Both the position numbers and the translations under genes were made by a program. A DNA stretch of 64,000 nt from Streptomyces coelicoflavus (GTDB taxonomy: Bacteria; Actinomycetota; Actinomycetes; Streptomycetales; Streptomycetaceae), in assembly GCF_003112555.1 (NCBI RefSeq), contig NZ_BEWB01000009.1, positions 62,001 through 126,000 on the forward strand, read 5' to 3'. Shown piece after piece: positions 8,540-17,280 of this stretch (positions are counted from its first letter, which is position 1; the number at the start of each line of letters is the position of its first letter). The notes beneath the pieces are model-generated. The model made no database searches, was not told where the DNA came from, and saw nothing but the letters and a program-made list of their open reading frames with translations.

Positions 8540-9220
8540 TCAGTGTGTCTGCCGTGCCGGCGGATGCACGGACACCTGCCCGCCCTTCGCGCGTCGGTTT
8601 CCGCGCAGCGAGACGAGGGTGATCACCACCATGGCGATCATGACCGTGGTCGAGATCAGAAAGGCGGGCGAGGTGGGCTCAGAGGCCGAGGCGCCAGCGA
8701 CCACGTACGCGGCGGTGCCGGGCAGCACGCCGACGGCCGTCGCGGCGGCGAACGGCCAGAGCCGGATACCAGAGAAGGCCGCTGCGAAGTTCACCATCTG
8801 GAAAGGAATGCCGGGGACGATGCGGAGCAGCAACATGCTTCGGAAGCCCTGATCGGTAAGACGGCGATCCAGGGCTGCAAGGGCCTTCTTCCTCAGGAGT
8901 GGCCGGATCGCCTCCCGTCCGAGGCTTCGCCCGAGGAGGAAAGCCAGCACTGCACCCAGTGTGGTCCCGGCGACAGCCAGCGCCAGGCCCTCGGCGCCGA
9001 ACAGAACTCCGGCGGCCGCGTTGAGCAGGGGCTTCGGAAAGAAGGCAAGCGTGGCGAGGGCGAAAACGAGGACGAAAGCGGGTGCGGCCCACACCTCGAA
9101 AGGGCTGGAGGAGAACCCCTGAGACAGGAGTCGACGGGGACTCCACAGGAGCAGGGAGCTTGCCGCGACCGCCAGCAGCACGATGAGGAAGGCCAGACGG
9201 GCAAGCGGTGGTATGCGCAC
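8540..9220 (-). CDS. TVP38/TMEM64 (VTT/DedA-like) membrane protein
   Basis: A 226-aa polytopic membrane protein from GTG 9220. The VTT-domain signature is present: FFPKPLLNAAAGVLFG near residue 60, GAVLAFLLGRSLGR, and the arginine/proline motif LLLRIVPGIPFQMVNFAAA, matching the family RxxPxxPFxxxN. The N-terminal extension open to 9310 has poor codon context. Family members are linked to phospholipid scrambling or transport; the substrate here is unknown. It ends in a basic tail. There is no strong ribosome site, so the start is approximate. Confidence 0.85.
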   Translation of the reverse strand: MRIPPLARLAFLIVLLAVAASSLLLWSPRRLLSQGFSSSPFEVWAAPAFVLVFALATLAFFPKPLLNAAAGVLFGAEGLALAVAGTTLGAVLAFLLGRSLGREAIRPLLRKKALAALDRRLTDQGFRSMLLLRIVPGIPFQMVNFAAAFSGIRLWPFAAATAVGVLPGTAAYVVAGASASEPTSPAFLISTTVMIAMVVITLVSLRGNRRAKGGQVSVHPPARQTH

Positions 9221-9326
9221 CAAGCAAGTGTAATGGCGCGCTGAGACCTGGGCGGGGCACCGAAGCCCGTCGACGAACCTGCAGAGGCTCGGCTCCCAGT
9301 GCGACCGCACTCAGCCCGGCGCCGCC

Positions 9327-10472
9327 CTACTCTGCGGGAGGCATGGGGCTGACTGGTCGCGCGTCGCCGGACCATCGCTCCTCGATACGGCCGATCCGCC
9401 AGACACCGAATGCGATCACCCAAGTCAGCAGGAAGAGTCCGACGATGCCGAAGCCCACGTACTCCAGGTTCAACGAGGCGATCCAGACCAAAGGTCCGGA
9501 CTTCATGCCGAGCCTCTCGACGAGCAGACCGACGAGCACCAGGATGCCGATGACAAGGGCGACGGTGACGGACAGCACGGTCACGGTCAGGTTGTAGAAG
9601 ACCTTGCGAACAGGCTTCAGGAACGCCCAGGTGTAGGCCCGTGACATGAAGACACCATCGGCGGTGTCGAACAGACTCATCCCGGCGGCGAACAAGACCG
9701 GCAGGACGAGAATGGCATACCAGGGCAAGACGTACGCCGCCGAGCCTGCCGCGAGAACGAGTAGGGCGACTTGGGTCGCGGTGTCGAAGCCGAGGCCCAT
9801 AAGGAGGCCGACCGGATAGAGGTGCCAGGCTTTGCTGACGCGCCTCATTACGCGTCCCAGGAGCCGGGCCAGAAAGCCTCGGCTGTCGAGCTGCCGCTCC
9901 AGCTCCGCCTCGTCGTACTCACCACCGCGCATGCGGCGGAAGACCTTCGCGATGCCGATGGCCGAGACGAGGTTGACGAGACCGATGAGTACGAGGAAGG
10001 CTCCGGCGACGATCGTGCCGACGAGGCCGAGCGTCTGTGCCGCGTGCGAGTCCTCATTCTGGACGACGCCGGCCACCGAGCGGATACCGATGGCCAGCAG
10101 CAGGCTTGCGACGAACACCACCGAGGAGTGTCCGAGGGAGAACCAGAAACCGGCACTCACAGACGGCTTGCCCTCGCCGACGAGCTTGCGGGTGGTGTTG
10201 TCGATCGAAGCAATGTGATCCGCATCGAACGCGTGCCGCACCCCCAGCAGATATGCCGTCAGGCCCACATTGACGCCGAGGACGCCGTCACTGCCGAGCT
10301 GGTATTCGTGGGGTGCCACGGCGAAAATGAGCACGCCCCACCCCACGACGTGCAGCAGCAGGACGAAGGCGGTCATGCCTCCGATGGACCGCCACTCCGT
10401 CGGCCTAAACGCTGCGCGCAGGCCCACGCGCGATCGCGGGGTGGTGGCTGTCGGTGAAGCGCCGGAGACCAT
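9327..10472 (-). CDS. NicT/HoxN-family nickel-cobalt permease
   Basis: Secondary Ni2+/Co2+ importer of the cytoplasmic membrane, about 381 aa. The family signature RHAFDADHIASIDNTTRK (HX4DH) is present in helix 2, followed by GFWFSLGHSSVVF, LGFDTATQVALL and AGMSLFDTADGVFM, all diagnostic for NiCoT. ATG 10472 is chosen because AAGGA lies seven bases upstream; an in-frame TTG at 10499 is weaker. A Nur-like box lies 70-86 bases upstream, so nickel repression is likely. Nickel supply would serve urease, Ni-SOD or hydrogenase encoded elsewhere. Confidence 0.93.
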   Translation of the reverse strand: MVSGASPTATTPRSRVGLRAAFRPTEWRSIGGMTAFVLLLHVVGWGVLIFAVAPHEYQLGSDGVLGVNVGLTAYLLGVRHAFDADHIASIDNTTRKLVGEGKPSVSAGFWFSLGHSSVVFVASLLLAIGIRSVAGVVQNEDSHAAQTLGLVGTIVAGAFLVLIGLVNLVSAIGIAKVFRRMRGGEYDEAELERQLDSRGFLARLLGRVMRRVSKAWHLYPVGLLMGLGFDTATQVALLVLAAGSAAYVLPWYAILVLPVLFAAGMSLFDTADGVFMSRAYTWAFLKPVRKVFYNLTVTVLSVTVALVIGILVLVGLLVERLGMKSGPLVWIASLNLEYVGFGIVGLFLLTWVIAFGVWRIGRIEERWSGDARPVSPMPPAE

Positions 10473-10541
10473 GGACGATCCTTGTTCCTGAGAAAGCAAG
10501 CCAAGCCATCCGGTGGCCCCGGACCGCGAGCGCAGAGCTTA

Positions 10542-10558
10542 TTGCAAGAACGTCGCAA
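10542..10558. promoter_or_regulatory. Nur-like (nickel Fur-family) operator
   Basis: The 17-bp dyad TTGCAAGAACGTCGCAA matches the Streptomyces Nur box pattern TGCAA-N5-TTGCA with one mismatch. It lies directly upstream of the NiCoT permease, the expected type of Nur target. Sequence match is seen; binding is inferred from the known family. Confidence 0.7.
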
Positions 10559-10636
10559 GTGAGTCTCTGGGGCAGAGGTGGCAAGGGTCAGCGCATCGGC
10601 GTCATCAGTCGGCTCCGCCCGATCTCGCCACCGGGG

Positions 10637-11209
10637 TCAGCCGATACCTCCCGTGCACGCCACACCCGGCTCGGGGGTCTGCTCACCCAGCACATACTTG
10701 TCGAAGAACTCCGCCACCCGCGGATCGGAAGCCTCGTCCATCTCCAGCTGGTGGCCCCAGGCTGTCAGCGTAATCGGTGACGGCTGGGTCTTGTACAGGC
10801 TCATGAGCGTGTACTTCGTGTCGGACACCCTCTCCTTGAGGGCGGCGACGTCGGCGTCGGCCACCTTGTCGTTGTAAGTGACCCACACCGCGCCGTGCTC
10901 CGGCGAGTGAACGGCATTCTCGTCTTCTATCTGCTCGGTGTACACGTCGCCGTCACAGTTCTGCCAGATTTGGTTGTGGTCGCCGCCCGTCCCCGGCATC
11001 GGATGGCCAACATTCTTGTCGACATGCTTCTGGCTCAGCTTGGACCAGGCCCGCTCTCCACGGACGGGAGCCGCCCGTTGCTGCTCCTTGTCGTTCGCGC
11101 TGTCCAGCAGGTACCAGCCGCCACCGATGGTGCCGGCGATGATCACAGCAGAGGCGGTGATGACGATGGCCTTGTTGCGTCGTTCGCGCGCCTGCTCAGC
11201 GCGTCGCAT
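10637..11209 (-). CDS. DUF3105 membrane-anchored protein, probably frameshifted at its start
   Basis: A 190-aa product with an N-terminal helix (residues 14-33) and a DUF3105 domain containing HVDKNVGHPMPGTGGDHN, WQNCDGDVY and ENAVHSPEHGAVWVTY. It is a close paralogue of the gene at 55713. The paralogue begins MGANSKAQKAARRA. Here the matching ribosome site (AAGGA) and ATG survive at 11267, but reading from that ATG runs into a stop. A one-base shift within the first few codons restores STAQKAARRA in the frame of this ORF. Either the gene starts at the internal ATG 11209, is a fresh pseudogene, or the sequence has an error. Function of DUF3105 is unknown; it often sits in metal and envelope loci. 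Confidence 0.75.
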   Translation of the reverse strand: MRRAEQARERRNKAIVITASAVIIAGTIGGGWYLLDSANDKEQQRAAPVRGERAWSKLSQKHVDKNVGHPMPGTGGDHNQIWQNCDGDVYTEQIEDENAVHSPEHGAVWVTYNDKVADADVAALKERVSDTKYTLMSLYKTQPSPITLTAWGHQLEMDEASDPRVAEFFDKYVLGEQTPEPGVACTGGIG

Positions 11210-11338
11210 CTGCTCTACGTGCGCGCGGCGAGCTGCCTTCTGTGCTGTCGACTTGGTTGGAACCCATGCTGATGTCCTTGCCCCGCCGCTCCGCGACAGG
11301 CGGCCACGGCGGGAACCGGCACGCCTACTACTAATCTA

Positions 11339-11351
11339 CTACACACTTTAG
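11339..11351. promoter_or_regulatory. CTA-N5-CTTAG operator (one mismatch), DUF3105 promoter
   Basis: CTACACACTTTAG matches seven of the eight fixed bases of the window-wide motif. It lies in an AT-rich patch (positions 11325-11356) with several TAGTAG-like elements, upstream of the minus-strand DUF3105 gene. Proposed BlaI-type site; inference. Confidence 0.4.
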
Positions 11352-11410
11352 TTTAGGGTGGTTCCATGGGAGTCGCTCAATACCCCGCCCGTAAACAGGC
11401 TCTGACCTGC

Positions 11411-12589
11411 TCAGCGCCTGGTCAGATACGCCTGCATCGCCCGGTGCAGTGTCTTGTTGACCGCCCCCTGGAGCGGCACTTCCCACTCGCCCAGCGTCTC
11501 GGCCACTCGACCTCCGGTGCCGAGCTTCCAGCGCATCAGGCCGAACGCCCGGACCTCGGGATCGAGGGTGTCAGGCACCCCACGCATGTCGTACGTGGCG
11601 ACCCCTCGCGCGTGAGCATCGCGAATCATGCGCCACTGCAGTGCGTTGCTGGGGCGCACTTCGCGCCGGTTGTCGGCGGACGCGCCGGTCAGGTACCAGG
11701 CCCGTCGACCGAGCGTGATGAGGGTGTGCGCAGCGAGTACCTCGCCTTCGTGGCGGGCAAGATAGAGCCTCATACGACCCGGCTCTTCCGCATTGAGCGC
11801 CTGGTGCTGACGTTGGAAGTACTCCAGGGACCGGCCCAGTCGGAAGCCGTCACGTTTCTCGGTCTGCTGCAGCAGCGCGAAGAAGTCCGGCAGGCAGCTG
11901 TCGTCACCTATGGCTGTCGCCACGTCGGACCTGGTCGCCCTCTTGATGTTGCGCCGCCACTCCTGGTTCATGCCCGACCACACGTCCTCCAGCGTCCGGC
12001 CGTCCAGTGGGATTTCGAAGAGATGCCTCGGCTGTGCGTCGCCGGCGCCCTGACCGTCCTCACCACAGCGCCGCCAACCGGCCTCCCGCAGCCGGTCGGC
12101 GACTGCCGCTCCCAGCGGATCGACCACGTCCGGCAGCACGTCCCCCAGCCGTCGGCCCGGCGCCACCGCGTTCTTGAGCGTCGAAGCGGACCATTTGCGG
12201 TACGACAGCGGCGGTCCCATGCGCACCGCGAAGGCGCCGGTGTCCCGCAGGTGATCCAAGAGCAACTCGAGTCGTACGCCGAGTCCGGGTGCGGCCCAGT
12301 CCAGTACCGGCCCTTCGGGAATGTAGGCGAAGTACCGGCGTACGCCAGGCATCTGGCGGTACAGCACCAGCGCGGCGCCCTCCTGGTTCCCAGCTCCGTC
12401 GAACCAGCCGAGGTACTCGGGCTTCCAGCCTTCCTTCACTTCCGCCCACGAGGGGCACTGGAGGAAGCTGACCTGCCCGCCACCGTTCTGCACGCTGCAA
12501 ACGCGGACATAGTCGGCGTATCGCTCACGCGGCATCGGCTGCAGCTCGAGCGCTCGATGGGGTTGGGGCGTCTGCACCATGGCGGTCAC
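11411..12589 (-). CDS. FemX/FemABX-type peptidyltransferase
   Basis: A 392-aa member of the FemABX family, double GNAT fold enzymes that add amino acids to the lipid II stem peptide from aminoacyl-tRNA. Diagnostic segments are NQEWRRNIKRATRSD and, near the C-terminus, YDMRGVPDTLDPEVRAFGL followed by RWKLGTGG. GTG 12589 is preferred: GAGGAGG lies eight bases upstream, and the Arg/Pro-rich extension to 12859 is not protein-like. It is divergent from murJ (155-base gap). Substrate amino acid cannot be told. Interpeptide-bridge formation in a second wall-synthesis set is likely. Confidence 0.85.
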   Translation of the reverse strand: MTAMVQTPQPHRALELQPMPRERYADYVRVCSVQNGGGQVSFLQCPSWAEVKEGWKPEYLGWFDGAGNQEGAALVLYRQMPGVRRYFAYIPEGPVLDWAAPGLGVRLELLLDHLRDTGAFAVRMGPPLSYRKWSASTLKNAVAPGRRLGDVLPDVVDPLGAAVADRLREAGWRRCGEDGQGAGDAQPRHLFEIPLDGRTLEDVWSGMNQEWRRNIKRATRSDVATAIGDDSCLPDFFALLQQTEKRDGFRLGRSLEYFQRQHQALNAEEPGRMRLYLARHEGEVLAAHTLITLGRRAWYLTGASADNRREVRPSNALQWRMIRDAHARGVATYDMRGVPDTLDPEVRAFGLMRWKLGTGGRVAETLGEWEVPLQGAVNKTLHRAMQAYLTRR

Positions 12590-12744
12590 AGCGGCGGCCT
12601 CCTCGTCGTGATCAGGTCCCCTCCTCCTGGAGGGCGGCGGGCATCGCCCGCTCATCTGGTTCACGCGCGGGCCCACGGCCCGGTGACAGACAACTTCCGG
12701 CACGGCTGGCCACCGAGAGATGAACGAAGGGCGACACAGCGGCC

Positions 12745-14475
12745 ATGACCGTGGAGACGAACAACGAGCCTCCCGCCAAGACGCCCGCGGCCGCCGGGGC
12801 TCGGCGGCCGGCGACGGTGAGCGGCGGGGTGACCATGGCGCTCGGCTCCCTGGCCTCACGACTCACCGGCTTCGTCCGCAGCGCGATTGTGGTTGCCGCT
12901 CTGGGTACCGCGCTGCTCGGCGACGCGTACAACGTCGCCAACACGGTGCCGAACATCATCTACATCCTGCTGATCGGAGGCGCCCTCAACTCCGTGTTCG
13001 TCCCCGAACTCGTCCGCGCGGCAAAGGAGCACGAGGACGGAGGTACCGCCTACACCGACCGGCTGCTGACCGTCTGCCTGCTGGCCCTGGCGGCGATGAC
13101 GGCGGCAGCCGTGATCGCCGCTCCTTGGATCGTCGACGCGTACGCCGACTACACCGGCGCACAGCGCGACATGACCGTCGCCCTGGCGCGTTTCTGCCTG
13201 CCGCAGATCCTGTTCTACGGCGTGTTCACTCTGCTCGGGCAGGTACTCAACTCCCGCGACCGCTTCGGCGCGATGATGTGGACGCCTGTGCTGAACAACA
13301 CCGTGGTCATCATCGTCTTCGGCTTGTACCTCGTCATCGCCGCGGAGGCGGTCTCGGCGGACCAGGTCACCGATTCGCAGATGCTGCTTCTCGGGGTGGG
13401 CAGCACTGCGGGTATCGCCGTTCAGGCACTGGCGCTGCTGCCGTCACTCCGCGCAGCGCGTTTCCGCTGGCGGCCCCGGTTCGACTGGCGGAACTCGGGC
13501 CTGACCCGGCCGCTGCGCGCCGCCGCATGGACCCTGATGTTGGTCCTGGCGAATCAGGTGGCGTACTGGGTGGTGACCCGGCTCTCCACGTCCGCAGGGG
13601 TACGCGCGAACGCCGAGGGCCTCACGGCCGGCGTCGGCTATACCGCCTACAGCAGCGCTTACCAACTGTGGGTCGTGCCACAAGGCATCGTCACGGTTTC
13701 CCTCGTCACCGCTCTGCTGCCGCGTATGAGCCGGGCCGCCACGGATGGAGACCACGGACGCGTGGGCGCGGACCTGTCGCGGGGGTTGCGCACCACGGCG
13801 GTCGCGATCGTCCCCGCCACGATCGCGTTCCTCGTGCTGGCCCCACAGCTGACGGGGGTGGCCTACCAGTACGCGCAGGCCACCGAGGAGGACACCCAAG
13901 CAATCGCGTGGGTCCTCATGGCCTTCGCGCCCGGCCTGCTGGCCTTCTCAGCACAGTACGTGCTCTCCCGGGGCTTCTACGCGCTCGGCGACACCCGGAC
14001 CGTGTTCTTCCTGACCCTGGTCGTCGCCGGCGCCAACGCCGGGCTGTCGGCGGCAGCCTACGTGCTTCTCCCGGCTCGCTGGGCAGTGACCGGCGTAGCC
14101 GGTGCGTACGCAGTGGCCTGCACCGCAGGGCTGGTGTGCACCTCACACGTTCTGAGCCGGAGACTGCGGCGAGCAGGAGCCGAACGCGGCATCGACGCCG
14201 CGCACGTGGCGCTCGTCCATCTGAAGCTGGCCGTCGCCTGCCTGCCGGGAGCCGCGGCTGCCTACCTGGTCTCCGGCTGGAGCACGGCCCGCCTCGGCAA
14301 CGGACCGACCGGTGACCTGACCGGTCTCTTGCTCGGCGGCACGGCCATCGCCGTCTCCCTGGTCACTCTCGCCCGGCCACTGCGCATCGTCGAGGTGCAA
14401 ACGCTGACGGCACCACTGGTGCGCCGTTTGGGTCCCCGCGGCCGCCACCGCGCCACCGGAGGGCCCCGCCCGTGA
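12745..14475 (+). CDS. murJ: MurJ/MviN lipid II flippase
   Basis: A 576-aa polytopic protein of the MVF family, which flips lipid II across the cytoplasmic membrane for peptidoglycan synthesis. Motifs: SLASRLTGFVRSAIVVAALG, NTVPNIIYILLIGGALNSVF with the conserved P-N and GGAL, and LLPRMSRAATDGD. Fourteen or so helices are visible. It lacks the long C-terminal pseudokinase region seen in many actinobacterial main copies, consistent with an accessory MurJ. It is divergent from the FemX-like gene and coupled (GTGA) to the downstream sigma factor gene. Confidence 0.92.
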   Translation: MTVETNNEPPAKTPAAAGARRPATVSGGVTMALGSLASRLTGFVRSAIVVAALGTALLGDAYNVANTVPNIIYILLIGGALNSVFVPELVRAAKEHEDGGTAYTDRLLTVCLLALAAMTAAAVIAAPWIVDAYADYTGAQRDMTVALARFCLPQILFYGVFTLLGQVLNSRDRFGAMMWTPVLNNTVVIIVFGLYLVIAAEAVSADQVTDSQMLLLGVGSTAGIAVQALALLPSLRAARFRWRPRFDWRNSGLTRPLRAAAWTLMLVLANQVAYWVVTRLSTSAGVRANAEGLTAGVGYTAYSSAYQLWVVPQGIVTVSLVTALLPRMSRAATDGDHGRVGADLSRGLRTTAVAIVPATIAFLVLAPQLTGVAYQYAQATEEDTQAIAWVLMAFAPGLLAFSAQYVLSRGFYALGDTRTVFFLTLVVAGANAGLSAAAYVLLPARWAVTGVAGAYAVACTAGLVCTSHVLSRRLRRAGAERGIDAAHVALVHLKLAVACLPGAAAAYLVSGWSTARLGNGPTGDLTGLLLGGTAIAVSLVTLARPLRIVEVQTLTAPLVRRLGPRGRHRATGGPRP

Positions 14476-15044
14476 ACGGAACGGGGAAGTCGAACGACTT
14501 CGACCAGTGCTACACCGACCACGCCCGGCGGCTTGTGGCGATCGTCTATGCCGTGACAGGCGACCTGGCGGAGGCCGAGGACGCCGTCCAGGAGGCGTTC
14601 GCGCGTGCCTGGCTGCGCTGGGACCGGATCGTGGCGGCGGGTGACCCGGTGCCCTGGGTGCGTACCGTGGCGATGCGGCTGGCGGTCAGCACCTGGCGCA
14701 AGTCCCGCAACCGTGTCCGGGCTCACTTCCGCCACGGTCCGCCGACTGACCTGCCCGGGTTGGCCCCGGACCACGTGGCCCTGGTCGCGGCTCTTCGCAA
14801 GCTCAAGCCGGAGCAGCGCCGCGTGATCGTGCTGCACCACCTGCTGGACCTGCCGGTGGAGGAGGTCGCGCGGGAGACCGGTTCGACTCGGGACGCCGTG
14901 CGCACCCGCCTTGTGCGCGCCCGTCGGGCACTCGGGACGCACCTCGAGGAGACCGACATCGACCGGCGGTCGCTACGGACGACCCGATACGCTCCCGGAC
15001 ACACCCGAAGGGGACGGCCGGAGGAGGTGCCTACGCATGACTGA
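14472..15044 (+). CDS. SigE-type ECF RNA polymerase sigma factor
   Basis: A 190-aa sigma-70 family regulator. Region 2 (CYTDHARRLVAIVYAVTGD then AEDAVQEAFARAWLRW) and region 4 (LKPEQRRVIVLHHLLDLP, VEEVARETGSTRDAV) are both present; there is no region 3, as in ECF factors. GTG 14472 overlaps the murJ stop. The C-terminus extends about 25 polar residues beyond region 4. The next gene overlaps by eight bases and may encode a membrane-bound partner. Coupling to murJ suggests control of envelope genes; this is inference. Confidence 0.88.
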   Translation: MNGTGKSNDFDQCYTDHARRLVAIVYAVTGDLAEAEDAVQEAFARAWLRWDRIVAAGDPVPWVRTVAMRLAVSTWRKSRNRVRAHFRHGPPTDLPGLAPDHVALVAALRKLKPEQRRVIVLHHLLDLPVEEVARETGSTRDAVRTRLVRARRALGTHLEETDIDRRSLRTTRYAPGHTRRGRPEEVPTHD

Positions 15045-15924
15045 GAATTCCGGTCGCAAGGAGAACCCACTGGCCACGACCACCGATGCCCACATCGGCG
15101 TGCGGCTGCGGGGACTCGCGGAGGACGCCGAGCAGCTGGTCAGCCTGGGCGCCCGCCCGAACGTTGTCCGCATGCGTGCCCACCGGCGCCGAAGCCGGCG
15201 GCGGGCCGGGGCCGCGACACTCCTGGGCGGCGCCGCACTGGTCATGGGTGCCGCCTGGGGCATGCTCCCGGACCTCCAGGACAGCAAGGAGGCGCCGGCA
15301 GCCGGCCGGCAAGCCCGCGACCTGGTGTCCGCCGGCGCGCTCCTGCCTCCCGCGCAACCGGACGGGAAACTCACCGAGAAGGCGCTCCTGTCCCCTTCCG
15401 CCCTGCCCTGGAACGGCACCTATCACTGGCGTAGCACCGACACTGGCCGGGAAACCGCCCCTGCCCTGCCGGAAGCGGGCAAGGGAGGATGCCATGTCCA
15501 GTGGTTCGAGGACCTGGGCACCACGAGCATGGTCACGCGGACCTACGACGGTCAGGGGCCTGCGACCGCCCAGCACCGGATCGCGGCGTTCGCAGGCCCC
15601 TCCGCCGCGGCCCGGGCCGCGGCGACGCTTGACTCCCGTCTCCACGGATGCGGCTGGCACGAGACCAGGGCGACGGGGGCACGGTCGTCCGACCGGGACG
15701 CGTCTTCCGGTGCGACGCCGACGGGCCTGCACGAATACGTGCTGACCTCCGGCAGGGACGATTCCGTACGGGTGACGTTGGCCCAGTCTGACAACCGCGT
15801 GGCAGTCCTCGCGGTCTCCACTCCGGTCGCTTACGACCACGCACATCCCGACAGCCGGACAGACGCCTGCCTCAACGAGTCTCTTCGCGGGGCGGGAACG
15901 AGCCAGGGGTCCGAGCACTGCTGA
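15037..15924 (+). CDS. Single-pass membrane protein of unknown function, possible anti-sigma partner
   Basis: A 295-aa protein from ATG 15037, with GAGGAGG nine bases upstream. It has a cytoplasmic N-terminal part (residues 1-60, basic near the membrane), one helix (GAATLLGGAALVMGAAWGML) and an outside domain of about 210 aa with two or more Cys (HGCGWHETR, ACLNES). No family is recognised with confidence. The overlap with the ECF sigma gene and the topology fit an anti-sigma or sensor role, but no zinc HxxxCxxC anti-sigma motif is seen. Confidence 0.7.
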   Translation: MTENSGRKENPLATTTDAHIGVRLRGLAEDAEQLVSLGARPNVVRMRAHRRRSRRRAGAATLLGGAALVMGAAWGMLPDLQDSKEAPAAGRQARDLVSAGALLPPAQPDGKLTEKALLSPSALPWNGTYHWRSTDTGRETAPALPEAGKGGCHVQWFEDLGTTSMVTRTYDGQGPATAQHRIAAFAGPSAAARAAATLDSRLHGCGWHETRATGARSSDRDASSGATPTGLHEYVLTSGRDDSVRVTLAQSDNRVAVLAVSTPVAYDHAHPDSRTDACLNESLRGAGTSQGSEHC

Positions 15925-15961
15925 AGCCGTGCCCGCCGGGACTCTTCCGGGAGGCACGGCT
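15925..15961. terminator. Bidirectional terminator
   Basis: AGCCGTGCC at 15925-15933 pairs perfectly with GGCACGGCT at 15953-15961; the loop holds a smaller CCGG pair. It sits between the convergent ends of the gene at 15924 and the L,D-transpeptidase at 15989. Confidence 0.7.
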
Positions 15962-15988
15962 GCACTTCGGTCGACGTGGATCACATGG

Positions 15989-17245
15989 TCACTTCAGGGC
16001 ACTGCCCTTCTGCCACATGTCCCAGTCGACGTTCCAGCCGCCGTAGCCATTGTTGGCAGGGACGGTGTCCTTGGACTTGATCACGGTGACTGGGTCGCCG
16101 TAGTCGACCTGGTCGTAGAACCACTTGGCGTCGGCCGTGCTCATGCCGATGCAGCCGTGGCTGCCGTTCACAACGCCGAACTTTCCTTCGTTCCAGGGAG
16201 CGGCGTGCGCGTACGTACCCGACGGGGTGAGCTGGACGTCCCACTTGACCGAGCCGAGGTCGTACGCCTCGGGGCCGAATATGCCGACGGTGGCGGAGTT
16301 CATCCGGATGGTGGGGACCTTGCTCAGTACGACCATGGTGCCGTTCCAGGTCTCGAAGGTCTCCTTGCCGGCGGACACTTTCAGTGTCCTGAGCACCTTG
16401 CCGTTCTCCTTGACGGTCATCGTCTTCTTGACGACATCGACCGTGCTCACTACGGCCTTGCCGATGGTGAAGTCGATCTCACGCCGCTGGGTGCCGACCA
16501 GATCGCCGTTCTCCACGCCGACCAGGTCCATCGTGAACTTCACCTTCGTGCCCGGCTGCCAGTACTCCCTGGGTCGGAAGTCCACACGGTCCTTGCCGTC
16601 GCGGTCCTTCATCCAGCTCCACGCGCCCTCGACAGCCGGTGACGAGGTGACCTTGAGTCTGCGTTCGACCACCGCCCTGTCTTGAATGGGCTTGTTGAAC
16701 ACCACCGACACCGGCAGGGCGACTCCGACCGTGTCGTCTGGGCTGACGTTGTAAGTGCCCACGAAGATCTCGTCCTTGCTCACAGTCGTGAAACTGCTGC
16801 TGCGGGAGACCTTGCCGCCGTCTGATGCGGCGAGTTGCGCCTTGAGCGTGTAGGCGGTGCCGTACTCCGTGTCGTGGGTCGAGGTCCAGGTGCGGCCGTC
16901 GGCGGAAACTTCCCCGTCCAGCTGCTTGCCGCCGGGCCCGGTCACCGTGACCGAGGCCAACTTGCCATCGCCGGCCGTCACGACGAGCGGCTCGTCGGCT
17001 ATGACTTTCTCACCCTTCACCGTGGGTGAGACCGTGACGGTGGCCGACCCGGCCTTTCCAGCCCCCGAGCCAGTCTTCGAGGGGGACGAGTCCTGTGCCT
17101 TGTCGTCGCTCGTCGATCCGGAGGCGGACTGGGAGCAGGCGGTCAGGGTCACGAGTGCGGCCGTGGCGAGGGCCGCGGCGGCGAGCCGCCTGCGCCCGGT
17201 CCGCTGCTGCTCAGGCACGGGGCGCCCGCGTCGGCTGTCTTGCAC
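15989..17245 (-). CDS. L,D-transpeptidase lipoprotein (YkuD, Ig-like domains)
   Basis: A 418-aa exported enzyme that makes 3-3 peptidoglycan cross-links, reactions resistant to most penicillins. The N-terminus is a lipoprotein signal ending LVTLTAC at about residue 37. A Ser/Gly/Lys linker and two Ig-like domains follow (residues 65-280), as in mycobacterial LdtMt2. The YkuD domain holds the catalytic NGSHGCIGMSTADAKWFY near residue 370, and the C-terminal GGWNVDWDMWQ is typical of actinobacterial class members. GTG 17245 has GGAGG six bases upstream. A CTA-N5-CTTAG site lies 23-35 bases upstream. BlaI-linked control of a beta-lactam-insensitive cross-linker is attractive but inferred. Confidence 0.93.
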   Translation of the reverse strand: MQDSRRGRPVPEQQRTGRRRLAAAALATAALVTLTACSQSASGSTSDDKAQDSSPSKTGSGAGKAGSATVTVSPTVKGEKVIADEPLVVTAGDGKLASVTVTGPGGKQLDGEVSADGRTWTSTHDTEYGTAYTLKAQLAASDGGKVSRSSSFTTVSKDEIFVGTYNVSPDDTVGVALPVSVVFNKPIQDRAVVERRLKVTSSPAVEGAWSWMKDRDGKDRVDFRPREYWQPGTKVKFTMDLVGVENGDLVGTQRREIDFTIGKAVVSTVDVVKKTMTVKENGKVLRTLKVSAGKETFETWNGTMVVLSKVPTIRMNSATVGIFGPEAYDLGSVKWDVQLTPSGTYAHAAPWNEGKFGVVNGSHGCIGMSTADAKWFYDQVDYGDPVTVIKSKDTVPANNGYGGWNVDWDMWQKGSALK

Positions 17246-17267
17246 GGTGATCCTCCATCGCGTTTCG

Positions 17268-17280
17268 TTAAGTACCTTAG
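17268..17280. promoter_or_regulatory. CTA-N5-CTTAG operator (one mismatch), L,D-transpeptidase promoter
   Basis: TTAAGTACCTTAG on the plus strand (CTAAGGTACTTAA on the coding strand) matches seven of eight fixed bases and is itself a near palindrome. It lies immediately upstream of the transpeptidase ribosome site. A further imperfect dyad, CTACTTCGTAG, lies at about 17365-17375 in the same intergenic space. Confidence 0.5.

Noticed and set aside
8243..9244. 333-aa plus-strand frame
   Set aside because: Opposite the TVP38-type gene, Glu/Gly/Arg-rich with no hydrophobic or domain pattern.
12720..14315. 531-aa frame inside murJ
   Set aside because: Arg/Gly/Pro-rich shadow of murJ in another frame.
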